In this document: piece after piece, positions 25,001 through 31,508 of the stretch | Layout of the letters: the number at the start of each line of letters is the position of its first letter | Position numbering within the stretch: position 1 is the first letter of the stretch | IMG/VR virus record: IMGVR_UViG_3300047476_001158 | Span: 1 to 33,937 of that record | Length of the DNA stretch: 33,937 bases | DNA from: a virus | Strand: one strand, 5' to 3' | Made by a program: the position numbers and the translations under genes | Notes under the pieces: model-generated | Database searches by the model: none | Seen by the model: the letters and a program-made list of their open reading frames with translations, nothing else | What the model was told of the DNA's origin: nothing

Positions 25001-26368
25001 GGTTTTACAGATACGGTTATTGCTGATGCGGTACCTAATTACTTACCAAGTGTTAGTACAGCTGGTGAATTAGACGGTACTGATATGTCAGCATACTATC
25101 TTGTTACTGGTACAACAGTACAATATTCTGGTGGCTCAAATAGTTTGTATACTGGATACACTCTAGAGACTAACCTTATACAAAATGATTACACAAGTGT
25201 TACTAATAGAACAATCACTGGTATAACATTAGCAGATAACAACATTATCAATAACATTAAACCTTTGTTCGAAAGATTGTGTTCAAATGTTGATGATGAT
25301 AGTATATATGACTGGTCATCAACAAGATTGTATACGGTTAACACAACAAGAATGAGTACAAAGTATAGCTTGGGTAGAAACGTTCTATATAGAGCGATTA
25401 ACCAGACATCTGGTTCTAACGCAACAGAACCATATTTAAGTACAACTAGATGGGAAGAATACGATTTCATGTTGGTTAAAAAATTCACATACCACAAAGA
25501 TAGAACTAAAGTTAAAATTTATGAGGGTACTGTTGAATCTTTGGACACAGCGACTAAAAACAGTTTATATTTCTTTAAAAATAACCTAACTTTAAAATCA
25601 GGTTTTGCTGAGAACTCTTTTAGCGGATCAACTAAGAATAATAAATTATTGACTGGTGTTAATAAATTATTTGACGCTAAGAATGAAAACTTAAGAGATG
25701 TTGCTCAATACGGAGTTGCTGGATTTAGAAAATCTGGATCGGATATTATAATGGATTACTATTATGACAGGGATGATAACAATTTACCATTAACAGGTGA
25801 ATTTATAGGTGGTTTAACAATAACAAACCCTTGTGGACATCATGCGAAGGTAATATTCGGTGTTTTATTTGACGCTGATTTAACATCATTAAGTCAGTTA
25901 TATCCTAGAAAACAAACAGGCCCAGCGGTACCTGTTATTGCTAGCACAACATATAACCCTAACGTTAGGTTAATCGTTAACCAATTCGGTGCGACTAAGA
26001 TGACTGTTACGATATCTGGACCAAATATGACTACGATCACTAAGGTATTGGCTAAAAACCAATCAATTGACGACACGATATCGGTGATAAAAGGTGATAA
26101 CATAACAATTAGTGTTACTTACGATACTAATAAAAACCTTACCAGATATAAGAGTGGTAATGTTGATGGATACACATTATATAATGCAAGTGATGCGGGT
26201 ATTGATAATACTTTCATAACAGCAACAAAAACTTCTGTTGGTAAGATTCTTACTAGAACGATCAAACTTAAAGACCTGTATGAAGATAGGGTGGTTAAAT
26301 TAGATTTTGAGGGTGCAAATTATATAGAATTAGCAACAGTTGATCCAGCGGACTACATAAAATTATAA
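19040..26368 (+). CDS. Giant tail/baseplate protein, 2442 aa, with a tail-protein-I-like segment and chitin-binding-like repeats
   Basis: The longest gene of the window. Residues 1-100 are Ala/Gly/Tyr-rich; a beta-rich part follows. At about 515-545, LWRRIFINSYHLWKSKGTRK followed by SIEFILNLVGLP resembles the K-G-T helix motif of P2 gpI-type baseplate proteins, preceded by helices (LPDLLVKNYGNMLGFETY). From about 560 to the end it is mostly beta-rich. Three stretches resemble CBM5/12 (ChiA1-type) modules: W1190 onward (AWTNGVVYYAGDVVTKSSVN), 1884-1931 (ending PATGANWHEF) and W2092-W2138 (LGRNVLYRAI, then STTRWEEY). A fourth, weaker one lies near 1730. The likely role is a wedge-to-fibre protein with glycan-binding arms on the outside of the virion; this is inference. 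No signal peptide or membrane helix is seen, and the frame is intact throughout. Confidence 0.85.
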   Translation: MANLSYTNTPLIAHLYDTADAAMAAAADLGCSGYRTYNINGENKYVPCSSFLAYEQALRYYKSQGVANQISGSGNIGDKAVGLQFANAKDEIAGDPFFTLGNFSLNTSVTKKSASGKNVTLSGGDKSYTAESINKLNPAKNTTQSAVDQVNKKINDNLTVRVLFNKKKLQNYVLYAPMKETIKNTIIEITQKYPAGLKLNVIGILTPTVSEYNYSTSKDTAQFKINLSNIFNPFEIEYTTTGSTRTDDVNITPLRNFSKTYTDYVIYYKNVEYKILNATLPSSYNDNENGIYVTVEGNPFVNEVNNDNSVNRTFWVKPKMQKYDEFQTNLSDMGQFLLDYDYDKKKYVSVIRYKKFTDLGVELNMNETLVFPQYDEVNIDLFSNAFDTYLTKLNTISDDFDATKTNLISRFLTTDSLKEFDTDDRRINLMFGLIGKNFDTIKKYVDGITFMTNLSYDKIENIPDLLVKNYGNMLGFETYNVEDENTLIESLFDIKDLRIEPGYKPVDIDIELWRRIFINSYHLWKSKGTRKSIEFILNLVGLPDSIFEVNEYVYVARNKVDYTQKAYDLYKSNYSDEVLLTLVPFDKDGYPTVPPRVKYQEYGFSVANDGKNFGPYDFGTLYIRAYEVQSNVGIFNMDRVADNVKSWVYSEKQVLRLSEDSIGYTEYYEDDSRLVVNSKELEVYISSDKIFDFTMYRYLNRNSVDLNADLTFRVVPAINAGGLTFNQFLQKSMDNYIKPDNRKTVKTYPTLTKIYYDYLASAGTPVTNTKSLDFLNKFDSSWVKLVQQFTPATTILNAGKKIQNSKFLDNKFVYKHGLNNKVNWLGTDGSEFQDLAKRPVNQGTTNPFDTVGIKKVPLVGESSSFTLVGNKGKNYTGYDPTINEYFGFYYNIEDACSSVEVYRWDENEDYGDDAIYGGNINTGSGDRKGVYVIYENGLYRLNTNQMYVSGYTINTNPTPYVSPNNLGLIYGTNNTVAISLPNGPGKYLVEFTVNGEDDLEIYDGTISGVLLGGIGASTGTTTYSEILTFTTDTLTILNLFNLNNNVIISDFTAGLHSNTPNSFGVYEFLPLNTDASTVTFKDSLPTAISIAERNYYIEAVSIGHAYLAANIDYVCPVPKPHTCYYDYSGLTINMATVGITDYYDETGQYLTIEQSKYYGYSKNTATTEPDDAVYGNAGDWVVPFRKTNAWTNGVVYYAGDVVTKSSVNYLVTGATVTGYTVSGVPTGTTTTTIVPGMYQAYLNRVKTDPYMHIDAAYIKRLRVNPFNDVVSINLTKNLYLYQVYSGATQTETYKVVNNVLNDELYISESSTLTFDGFYSLDETKVGPFYTANTDEILVNTLIDELELAPDKDNYIDIKSLNESFNVVNNSVSLSDGYYLVKQNGFLKFEADLYFESELVIPQNLSIKLLDQFGTIYHEELFNFSGGDSSQDRVANVSFEGMFAVDTRLYLVVNPETYGCTLKRYEKIDYDYIEPTTYSSIDDPRFRVYFNGGRTLIDGHYMDDVLSIEPIGDNVNFQVEHNLFKTNTVLDTYKFRPRPSIGQSYDEANAFGLIYGKFYEKFKTTSTIGDVTVYEKGFNNDKIDFELTVRSKAAPSLLPEDQSQNGIKKSYTITSTNNYLGNTPQEADDMGITKNIIIGKNPKPRLKTLNKQDFPFLRYLKNETVINSSASTIDFVGYDSGFADYDLVSYTGDTINNLIAKTRYQNATGYWKKENVVYNTQLYKDILAVVPEFNPTINNYQINDIVKVVLSNYDVVVETATGTTIETKTVERLYVCIEDITSNHLRKKTGVAYSMNIHPIYQPNGARASFIPIEKYDLKSFTPIGYDKFDRYSSVKTKIKPYTYNAAILLTNSPTQKFNLGDIIRTGNNSSYTYYEYVYNKSLVFESGNTYPVGSFVYYNASTYGSDSTFSFWMKKTGTGTSTPATGANWHEFRPTGTTTNNLFYTKNDVIPVYAPYLALTPAAFRVKNLIPTQISAGGDQYYTTLGTGFTDTVIADAVPNYLPSVSTAGELDGTDMSAYYLVTGTTVQYSGGSNSLYTGYTLETNLIQNDYTSVTNRTITGITLADNNIINNIKPLFERLCSNVDDDSIYDWSSTRLYTVNTTRMSTKYSLGRNVLYRAINQTSGSNATEPYLSTTRWEEYDFMLVKKFTYHKDRTKVKIYEGTVESLDTATKNSLYFFKNNLTLKSGFAENSFSGSTKNNKLLTGVNKLFDAKNENLRDVAQYGVAGFRKSGSDIIMDYYYDRDDNNLPLTGEFIGGLTITNPCGHHAKVIFGVLFDADLTSLSQLYPRKQTGPAVPVIASTTYNPNVRLIVNQFGATKMTVTISGPNMTTITKVLAKNQSIDDTISVIKGDNITISVTYDTNKNLTRYKSGNVDGYTLYNASDAGIDNTFITATKTSVGKILTRTIKLKDLYEDRVVKLDFEGANYIELATVDPADYIKL

Positions 26369-26374
26369 AATAAC

Positions 26375-26390
26375 GATATTTATATAAAAA
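26375..26390 (+). promoter_or_regulatory. Candidate late promoter element before the second structural block
   Basis: GATATTTATATAAAAA in the 28-bp gap after the giant gene. The core TATTTATA starts at 26377, 20 bases before the ATG at 26397, the same distance as the related element before gp25. TATTTATA is the exact reverse complement of the T4 late box TATAAATA. No terminator precedes it, so it would add a second entry point to the structural cluster. Function is inferred. Confidence 0.42.
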
Positions 26391-26396
26391 CAAAAA

Positions 26397-29123
26397 ATGA
26401 GCTATATAATTAAGAAAAATGATCCCCTTGTTAATGTCAAATTAACAAATAACGGTAGGAGAAATTTGGCTGAAGGTACCTTAAATTTCACATATTTTGG
26501 ACTTGGTGATAGTGAGATGAACTATACAACCGATGATATACCTAATGTGAACATTTTAAGACCATCTGATAACGCTTTCAATATGAACTATCCTGTTAGT
26601 TCAGACGGTACTAACATCGTGGTACCAATAACATTAGTTAATGCAATACCTAACGAGGTTTATACAACAGCGATTGAAAGAGGTTTTTTCGAATACACAG
26701 GGACTACAATACACCCAGTGGTTGATTTAGCTAGTTTATATAACATCACTGGTACAACACTTGGGTCAACAAACTCAATCACGTTTGAATTTACAGCAAA
26801 TAGCTCAAAAAACATTAATTACGTTGATTTAAAACCAGGTGATTATCTTTTCGTAAAATACGAGACAGATAATTACGTTAGTGGTGCAACATATTCACAA
26901 TCAGTTGAAATCACAGAACCAAATCAATATCTTTGGTACTCTATTCAAACTGTAACAACAGCTGATTCTGGTGATAACCAAACATTGACTGGTATAACAA
27001 CTGGTACGACAATAATCGTAGTGGTTGACAGACAATTACCAGTTGGTGCAGCTAACTTAACAGGTTTTGTTTACCCAGGTAAAGATACGATAAAAGATTA
27101 TTACGATAACCCAACACCTTTAGCATACTGGCAGGGTGGTTTATTGGATTTTTCAAACAACAACACTCAATCAGAATTGGATGTACCTGTTTGGAATATG
27201 AATATAATTAACATCGAAGATGTTATTGGTTTAAACCCAGTTACGGATAAATCAAAATATGATGTTGTATCAAGTGACTATCTTGGTGCGGCCATAAAAT
27301 ACAACCAATACAATGTAAGATCTAAAGTTGGTATCATACACTATACAAACAACACTGTATCAAATTTCTATGGTGAAGGTTTTTATAGATCAACATTAAA
27401 ACTTAAAATACCTTACATAATGTGGCATAAACAACAATTCACAAGTACACCAACAACTGTTGGGTATACGTTTGTTGCTGACACTGAATTAAAAACAATG
27501 ACTGTTAGCGCTGAATTAGGGCTTGGTGGTTCTACTTTCCAATACTATGATTTAGTTGACCAGGAAACCGATAAAAATGTTGTCGGTAAAGTCCTTATTG
27601 ATGAAAAAGTTATTCTTATTGAAGACCCAGAATTGTTATCTGTGTTATCACATAAAGCTAACAGAAACTGGACATTACCTAAACCAATTTTAACATTAAC
27701 AGAACCAGGTATTTGTGGTAACACTAGTACAGTTGGTTCAGTACAACCAGGTGAATATTTCTTTGCTTCATATTTGTTTACCGATACAAACGGTATAACT
27801 GGTATGCAATGTGAGGATTACACGATGATATACAATGACACCGACAAACCTAAAGATGTTTTATTTGAATTTAACAAGAAGACATCTGATCCAAACTATA
27901 GTGAGTTTAATTTCTTAAAGGATTATAACGACACAACTGGAACTGGTTTTAAAACTAATCAGATATTCCTATTATGGCAAAAATCTGAAACACCTATAAA
28001 ACCAGATTCAACAAACTGGTCTTATGTGGAAGTTAGTGAGTATTTGGGTACAAATGGTTGTGTAACTGGTGTTATGAAAATTAACGGTACTGAGTTTGAA
28101 TTGCATGCTGATATTTTTGACTACGCTAACGACCTTTTACTAACCCACCCAACAATTAACTTATCAACATTTGATGCGTTTGAATTAGGTGAAACACAAG
28201 TTGGTGAGATTATCGTTATTTTCAACGGTACGGTACAAAAACAAGCCTCTGACGACACGTTGTCTGATGGTGATTACTACCTATACCCTAACTCAAGTGG
28301 TATCGTTGGACCAAACGGTAGAAGTGTGATCGTATTTGGTCAAGGATATGGTGTATCAGGTGATTTATTACAGATATATTATTTGATTGGTACTAGTGTA
28401 ACAGCTAAAACAATCAAACAAGTGATATCGGTACCATCTTTGGCAACAATTAACTCAAACACAAATGCTGATCCGATTTACAAATCAACGATTGCACCAA
28501 ATAGGATATCGCTTAAATTAGATAAGCAGCCAAATAACTCCACAGTGTGGTTGTTCTATAAAGGTATGTTACTTTCATCAGCAACATATGGTGTTTTTGT
28601 TACGAACGAAACAATTGATGATAGACGTGTTGAATTAAACTTTACACCAGCACAAGGTAGTGAGATAACAATGTTCTATTTGGATAACTCAGGTCTTGGC
28701 CAGGTGGTTTCAACAAATGTTCTTACAAAAGATACGATAGCAGCATTAAGGGTAAATATTGATCAATATATACTTGACAATAGTGAGACTGATCTTTATC
28801 TTTTAACCGATTATATTGATTTACCATCGGTTACTGAGACGGATAAATTTACATTCGGTGATGAGGTGTTCTTTTATGGAAACATTGAGACAGACATAAA
28901 AGCTACCATCTATAAAACACAATTAACATGTAATGTTTTACCAAATCAGTTTATAGCATCACAAAACCCAACATTTAATCCTGATCAGGATAAAGTTGCT
29001 TTTACTGAGATAGCTATTTACGATAGTAACAATATAGTTGTGGCGACTGGTAAGTTTTCAGAACCAGTAACAAGAAAATATAATTCTGATATGTTAGTAT
29101 TACAAGCAACAATTGATTTCTAA
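26397..29123 (+). CDS. Structural protein with an LTxxGR N-terminal module, 908 aa (tail/baseplate or adhesin)
   Basis: The N terminus has VKLTNNGRRNLAEGTLNFTY followed by FGLGDSEMNY (residues 14-43). The same module pattern (LTxxGRxxL, then F-x-(L/I)-x-D-x-x-x-NY) opens the proteins at 29123 and 31259. The centre contains KVGIIHYTNN, STLKLKIPYIMW and KVLIDEKVILIEDPELL. The C terminus has VAFTEIAIYDSNNIVVATGK followed by FSEPVTRKYNSD. All of these have weaker counterparts in the 618-aa protein at 31509. The intervening sequence is Gly/Thr/Asn-rich and beta-like. It follows the giant gene behind an AT-rich promoter-like element and shares one base with the next start. It is probably a virion component of the outer baseplate or fibre; no enzymatic motif is seen. 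Confidence 0.8.
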   Translation: MSYIIKKNDPLVNVKLTNNGRRNLAEGTLNFTYFGLGDSEMNYTTDDIPNVNILRPSDNAFNMNYPVSSDGTNIVVPITLVNAIPNEVYTTAIERGFFEYTGTTIHPVVDLASLYNITGTTLGSTNSITFEFTANSSKNINYVDLKPGDYLFVKYETDNYVSGATYSQSVEITEPNQYLWYSIQTVTTADSGDNQTLTGITTGTTIIVVVDRQLPVGAANLTGFVYPGKDTIKDYYDNPTPLAYWQGGLLDFSNNNTQSELDVPVWNMNIINIEDVIGLNPVTDKSKYDVVSSDYLGAAIKYNQYNVRSKVGIIHYTNNTVSNFYGEGFYRSTLKLKIPYIMWHKQQFTSTPTTVGYTFVADTELKTMTVSAELGLGGSTFQYYDLVDQETDKNVVGKVLIDEKVILIEDPELLSVLSHKANRNWTLPKPILTLTEPGICGNTSTVGSVQPGEYFFASYLFTDTNGITGMQCEDYTMIYNDTDKPKDVLFEFNKKTSDPNYSEFNFLKDYNDTTGTGFKTNQIFLLWQKSETPIKPDSTNWSYVEVSEYLGTNGCVTGVMKINGTEFELHADIFDYANDLLLTHPTINLSTFDAFELGETQVGEIIVIFNGTVQKQASDDTLSDGDYYLYPNSSGIVGPNGRSVIVFGQGYGVSGDLLQIYYLIGTSVTAKTIKQVISVPSLATINSNTNADPIYKSTIAPNRISLKLDKQPNNSTVWLFYKGMLLSSATYGVFVTNETIDDRRVELNFTPAQGSEITMFYLDNSGLGQVVSTNVLTKDTIAALRVNIDQYILDNSETDLYLLTDYIDLPSVTETDKFTFGDEVFFYGNIETDIKATIYKTQLTCNVLPNQFIASQNPTFNPDQDKVAFTEIAIYDSNNIVVATGKFSEPVTRKYNSDMLVLQATIDF

Positions 29124-29503
29124 TGGGTTTTATTAAACGAAATAAATATACTTTCGAGATATATCTTACCGATAAGGGTAGAGAAGCCTTTGTTAACAGA
29201 GGTTTTAAAAATACGGTTGCGTATTTTTCACTAATCGATAACACGAATTACCAGCAAATGTCTGGTTTCGATGTTAACGTTTTAACAGGGCAAACAATAC
29301 CGACAATTAAATATTATGATAACACAGAGATTAACGAAAGCGATGAAGTATACACGCAGAATTCTAACAGGGGTTCCGTGGATAATAACATTCAGTTCAC
29401 AAATGGTTTTTTGGGGGTGTCACAGACAGCTGAGAATAACTATATCGTATATGAACCAGATATTTCGCCAGAAACATTAAGCATAACAACATTTAAAGAC
29501 TAA
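29123..29503 (+). CDS. Small structural protein with an LTxxGR module, 126 aa
   Basis: Starts at a TAATG overlap with the 908-aa gene. Residues 12-43 (EIYLTDKGREAFVNRGF, then a linker and YFSLIDNTNY) form the module shared with 26397 and 31259; the first three residues, MGF, are the same as in 31259. The rest is short, acidic and polar (EINESDEVYTQNSNRGS) and ends without a clear motif. The protein looks like the module plus a short tail, perhaps an adaptor that binds the same docking site as its larger relatives. The next ATG follows one base after the stop. The structural role is inferred. Confidence 0.78.
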   Translation: MGFIKRNKYTFEIYLTDKGREAFVNRGFKNTVAYFSLIDNTNYQQMSGFDVNVLTGQTIPTIKYYDNTEINESDEVYTQNSNRGSVDNNIQFTNGFLGVSQTAENNYIVYEPDISPETLSITTFKD

Positions 29504-29504
29504 G

Positions 29505-30560
29505 ATGGCTAGACAATATAACCTTAAAAATTTTAATGGTATACACTTAAAATCACCATATGATTATGATTCGTATAACACGAATGGTGTTAGTGCATTG
29601 ATCGAAAATTTTGATTTGTACCCATTAAAAAGTACCGATGTTACGAATTTCCATTTTATCAACAGTTCAGTTAGGCTTGTTGATCAAAGCTCAATTTATT
29701 ATGGGGAAATACTAGGTGATGGTTTTATTGGGGATAATCTATTTGTTACCAGAACACACGATTTAACTTATTCACAAATAAGAAAAGATAATGAATTGGT
29801 TAAGGGCGAGAAGTATTACAATGAATTTAATTTTTATTTTAATTTTGGTGGTGCCGATGCCTCTGGTTTTGAGATTGGTAGTACGGGTTACACTATAAAT
29901 GTTAGTTTATACGCTATATTAGGTAATACAAAAAGAAAATTAAAGTTAACGGACTTAAGTGTATACGATTATAAAAACCCAACGTACAGTGGGACAAAAA
30001 GTAATCCAGTTGATGCTGGGTATGTTCCAATAACAACAACAGGATACACCCTATATAACGATTATGTTGAGGTAACCAGCGATAATATCGTCATGTCCTT
30101 CCTACCCCAACCTAAAATATACGATATTGTTATTAACGTGGGTGCAACATTTTCCTATGTCTTTGTTCAAGGCGATAGCGGACAACCTAATTATGGTGAT
30201 GCTGTTGGTGTATCTTTAACAGGACCAGCGGCAGCACGTAGAATATCTTTTCAAAAACCAACTTGGGGTCCAATACCCCCTGGATATGATGAAAACGTTG
30301 ATTATCAAATAATAGATAACGGGTTTGATCAAAGTGAGATAGCACCATTCGATGTTATGACAGGACCTTTATTTAGGGTTAAAGCGGCATTGGATGTTTC
30401 TTCACAATCAGAATTTGATTCCAACATTTGCACAGGTAACAAGGAGTATAAGATAATGGTTGATTATAACGGGACAATGTCTAAAACAATAATAACTTAT
30501 GAAATGGATACGTTTAAGGACGAAGCTTCTTTACTACCAGTCACACCATTACCAGCTTAA
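29505..30560 (+). CDS. Unknown structural protein, 351 aa
   Basis: Follows the previous gene by one base. The N terminus MARQYNLKNFNGIHLKSPYD is followed by beta-rich sequence with many Tyr, Gly, Asp and Asn, such as YYNEFNFYFNFGGADASGFE. A Pro-rich turn (PTWGPIPPGYDE, about 260-271) precedes the last strands. A single Cys lies near residue 310. No enzyme, glycan-binding or coiled-coil signature is visible. Its place between LTxxGR-module proteins suggests a component of the same virion structure. Family unknown. Confidence 0.77.
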   Translation: MARQYNLKNFNGIHLKSPYDYDSYNTNGVSALIENFDLYPLKSTDVTNFHFINSSVRLVDQSSIYYGEILGDGFIGDNLFVTRTHDLTYSQIRKDNELVKGEKYYNEFNFYFNFGGADASGFEIGSTGYTINVSLYAILGNTKRKLKLTDLSVYDYKNPTYSGTKSNPVDAGYVPITTTGYTLYNDYVEVTSDNIVMSFLPQPKIYDIVINVGATFSYVFVQGDSGQPNYGDAVGVSLTGPAAARRISFQKPTWGPIPPGYDENVDYQIIDNGFDQSEIAPFDVMTGPLFRVKAALDVSSQSEFDSNICTGNKEYKIMVDYNGTMSKTIITYEMDTFKDEASLLPVTPLPA

Positions 30561-30570
30561 TTAAAAATTT

Positions 30571-31173
30571 ATGGCAACTCTTCAATACGGAACCAAAGTA
30601 GTAAAGGTAATGCCTACCTTTAGTTTTGTTATACCTAAAAACAACTTTTACATTAACACACCAGGTTTTAGTGTCAACGCAACAACCGATAAGTATTTAT
30701 CCCTTGAAAAAGAAGGTAAATTCAACATCTTAAACACAAATACAAAGCCGATATATTTTAGTGATATAACCTTTGTTAAAGCAACACCCAGAGATTCGGA
30801 ATTAAAATCTAGGCTAAATTACATCAAAGTTTTATTGACTAACACATATGAAACTGAAACAAAGTATTACCAGGAATACACGGTATCAGTCAATGGTATT
30901 GTGACTGGTGTATTGACAATTGTTACTGATTTGGGTACAATAGGTTCGAATAGATCTATCGTACCGTTAACAAAACTAGAATTTGCCGCTTTTTATGAGG
31001 TAAAAAATCTTGGCCAGCTAAGTAAACATTATTACGGTAAAACAACAAACAATCCGTTAAAAAGGGTTGGTATTGTGGATTTTACCTTTAATCTAAAGGC
31101 TTACGGTGACAAAGAGTTAACTAAAGTAATAAACGAAGATCTTGTTATCTCAACAATTTTGGTAAATACGTAA
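30571..31173 (+). CDS. Unknown structural protein, 200 aa
   Basis: Begins ten A/T-rich bases after the previous stop. The N terminus, MATLQYGTKVVKVMPTFSFV followed by IPKNNFYINTPGF, is strand-like. The centre (VSVNGIVTGVLTIVTDLGTI) is hydrophobic but broken by polar residues, so a beta sheet is more likely than a membrane helix. It has no cysteine. The C-terminal part has VGIVDFTFNLKAYGDKELTK. I do not recognise it. It is the last gene before an 85-bp gap with a stem-loop and promoter-like sequences, so it may end a transcription unit, although no T-run terminator is present. Confidence 0.77.
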   Translation: MATLQYGTKVVKVMPTFSFVIPKNNFYINTPGFSVNATTDKYLSLEKEGKFNILNTNTKPIYFSDITFVKATPRDSELKSRLNYIKVLLTNTYETETKYYQEYTVSVNGIVTGVLTIVTDLGTIGSNRSIVPLTKLEFAAFYEVKNLGQLSKHYYGKTTNNPLKRVGIVDFTFNLKAYGDKELTKVINEDLVISTILVNT

Positions 31174-31185
31174 AAAATACAAATG

Positions 31186-31216
31186 AGGCTATATTTATAA
31201 TAAGAAATAATAGCTT
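31186..31216 (+). other. Stem-loop in the gap before the 81-aa module gene
   Basis: AGGCTATATTT (31186-31196) pairs with AAATaATAGCTT (31205-31216) over 11 pairs, including one G-U, with a bulged A at 31209 and an 8-nt loop. No T-run follows, so it is not a classic terminator. It contains TATTTATA at 31192-31199, the core seen before 9127 and 26397, but here 67 rather than 20 bases before the ATG. It could be an RNA processing or stability element. Confidence 0.4.
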
Positions 31217-31244
31217 GACTTATATAATAAAATTAATATTTTTA
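31215..31244 (+). promoter_or_regulatory. Weak promoter-like sequence before the 81-aa module gene
   Basis: TTG at 31215-31217, a 19-bp spacer, then TATTTTTA at 31237-31244, which differs from TAnnTTTG only at the last base. A transcript would begin just before the ATG at 31259. The surrounding DNA is so A/T-rich that chance matches are likely, so this is a tentative call. Confidence 0.25.
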
Positions 31245-31258
31245 AATAAAAAAACAAT

Positions 31259-31504
31259 ATGGGGTTCGTACCACAAAGCGGAAGCACCGATGAAATTAAA
31301 GTTTACCTAACAGAGTTGGGTAGAAGAAGACTTTTGGAACAAGGTTTCATACCAGCACAATTCTCTATATCTGATGAAGATGGTAACTATAATGCGTTAT
31401 CGACTGTTGATCAGATTGTTACAGATATTACTGGTGACTACAATGATAATGTTTATGCAATATCAAAGAACATTACAATAAAAGGCCAAATCTTAAGAAA
31501 ATAA
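31259..31504 (+). CDS. Stand-alone LTxxGR-module protein, 81 aa
   Basis: Residues 14-45 (IKVYLTELGRRRLLEQGF, then PAQFSISDEDGNYN) are the module shared with the 908-aa and 126-aa proteins. Almost nothing else is present: a polar N terminus MGFVPQSGSTDE and a short strand end VYAISKNITIKGQILRK. It lies four bases before the 618-aa gene, whose C terminus resembles that of the 908-aa protein. The pair therefore looks like a split form of that protein, or the 908-aa gene like a fusion of such a pair. It is probably a virion adaptor. The gene call is supported by family resemblance despite the small size. Confidence 0.8.
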   Translation: MGFVPQSGSTDEIKVYLTELGRRRLLEQGFIPAQFSISDEDGNYNALSTVDQIVTDITGDYNDNVYAISKNITIKGQILRK

Positions 31505-31508
31505 TATA

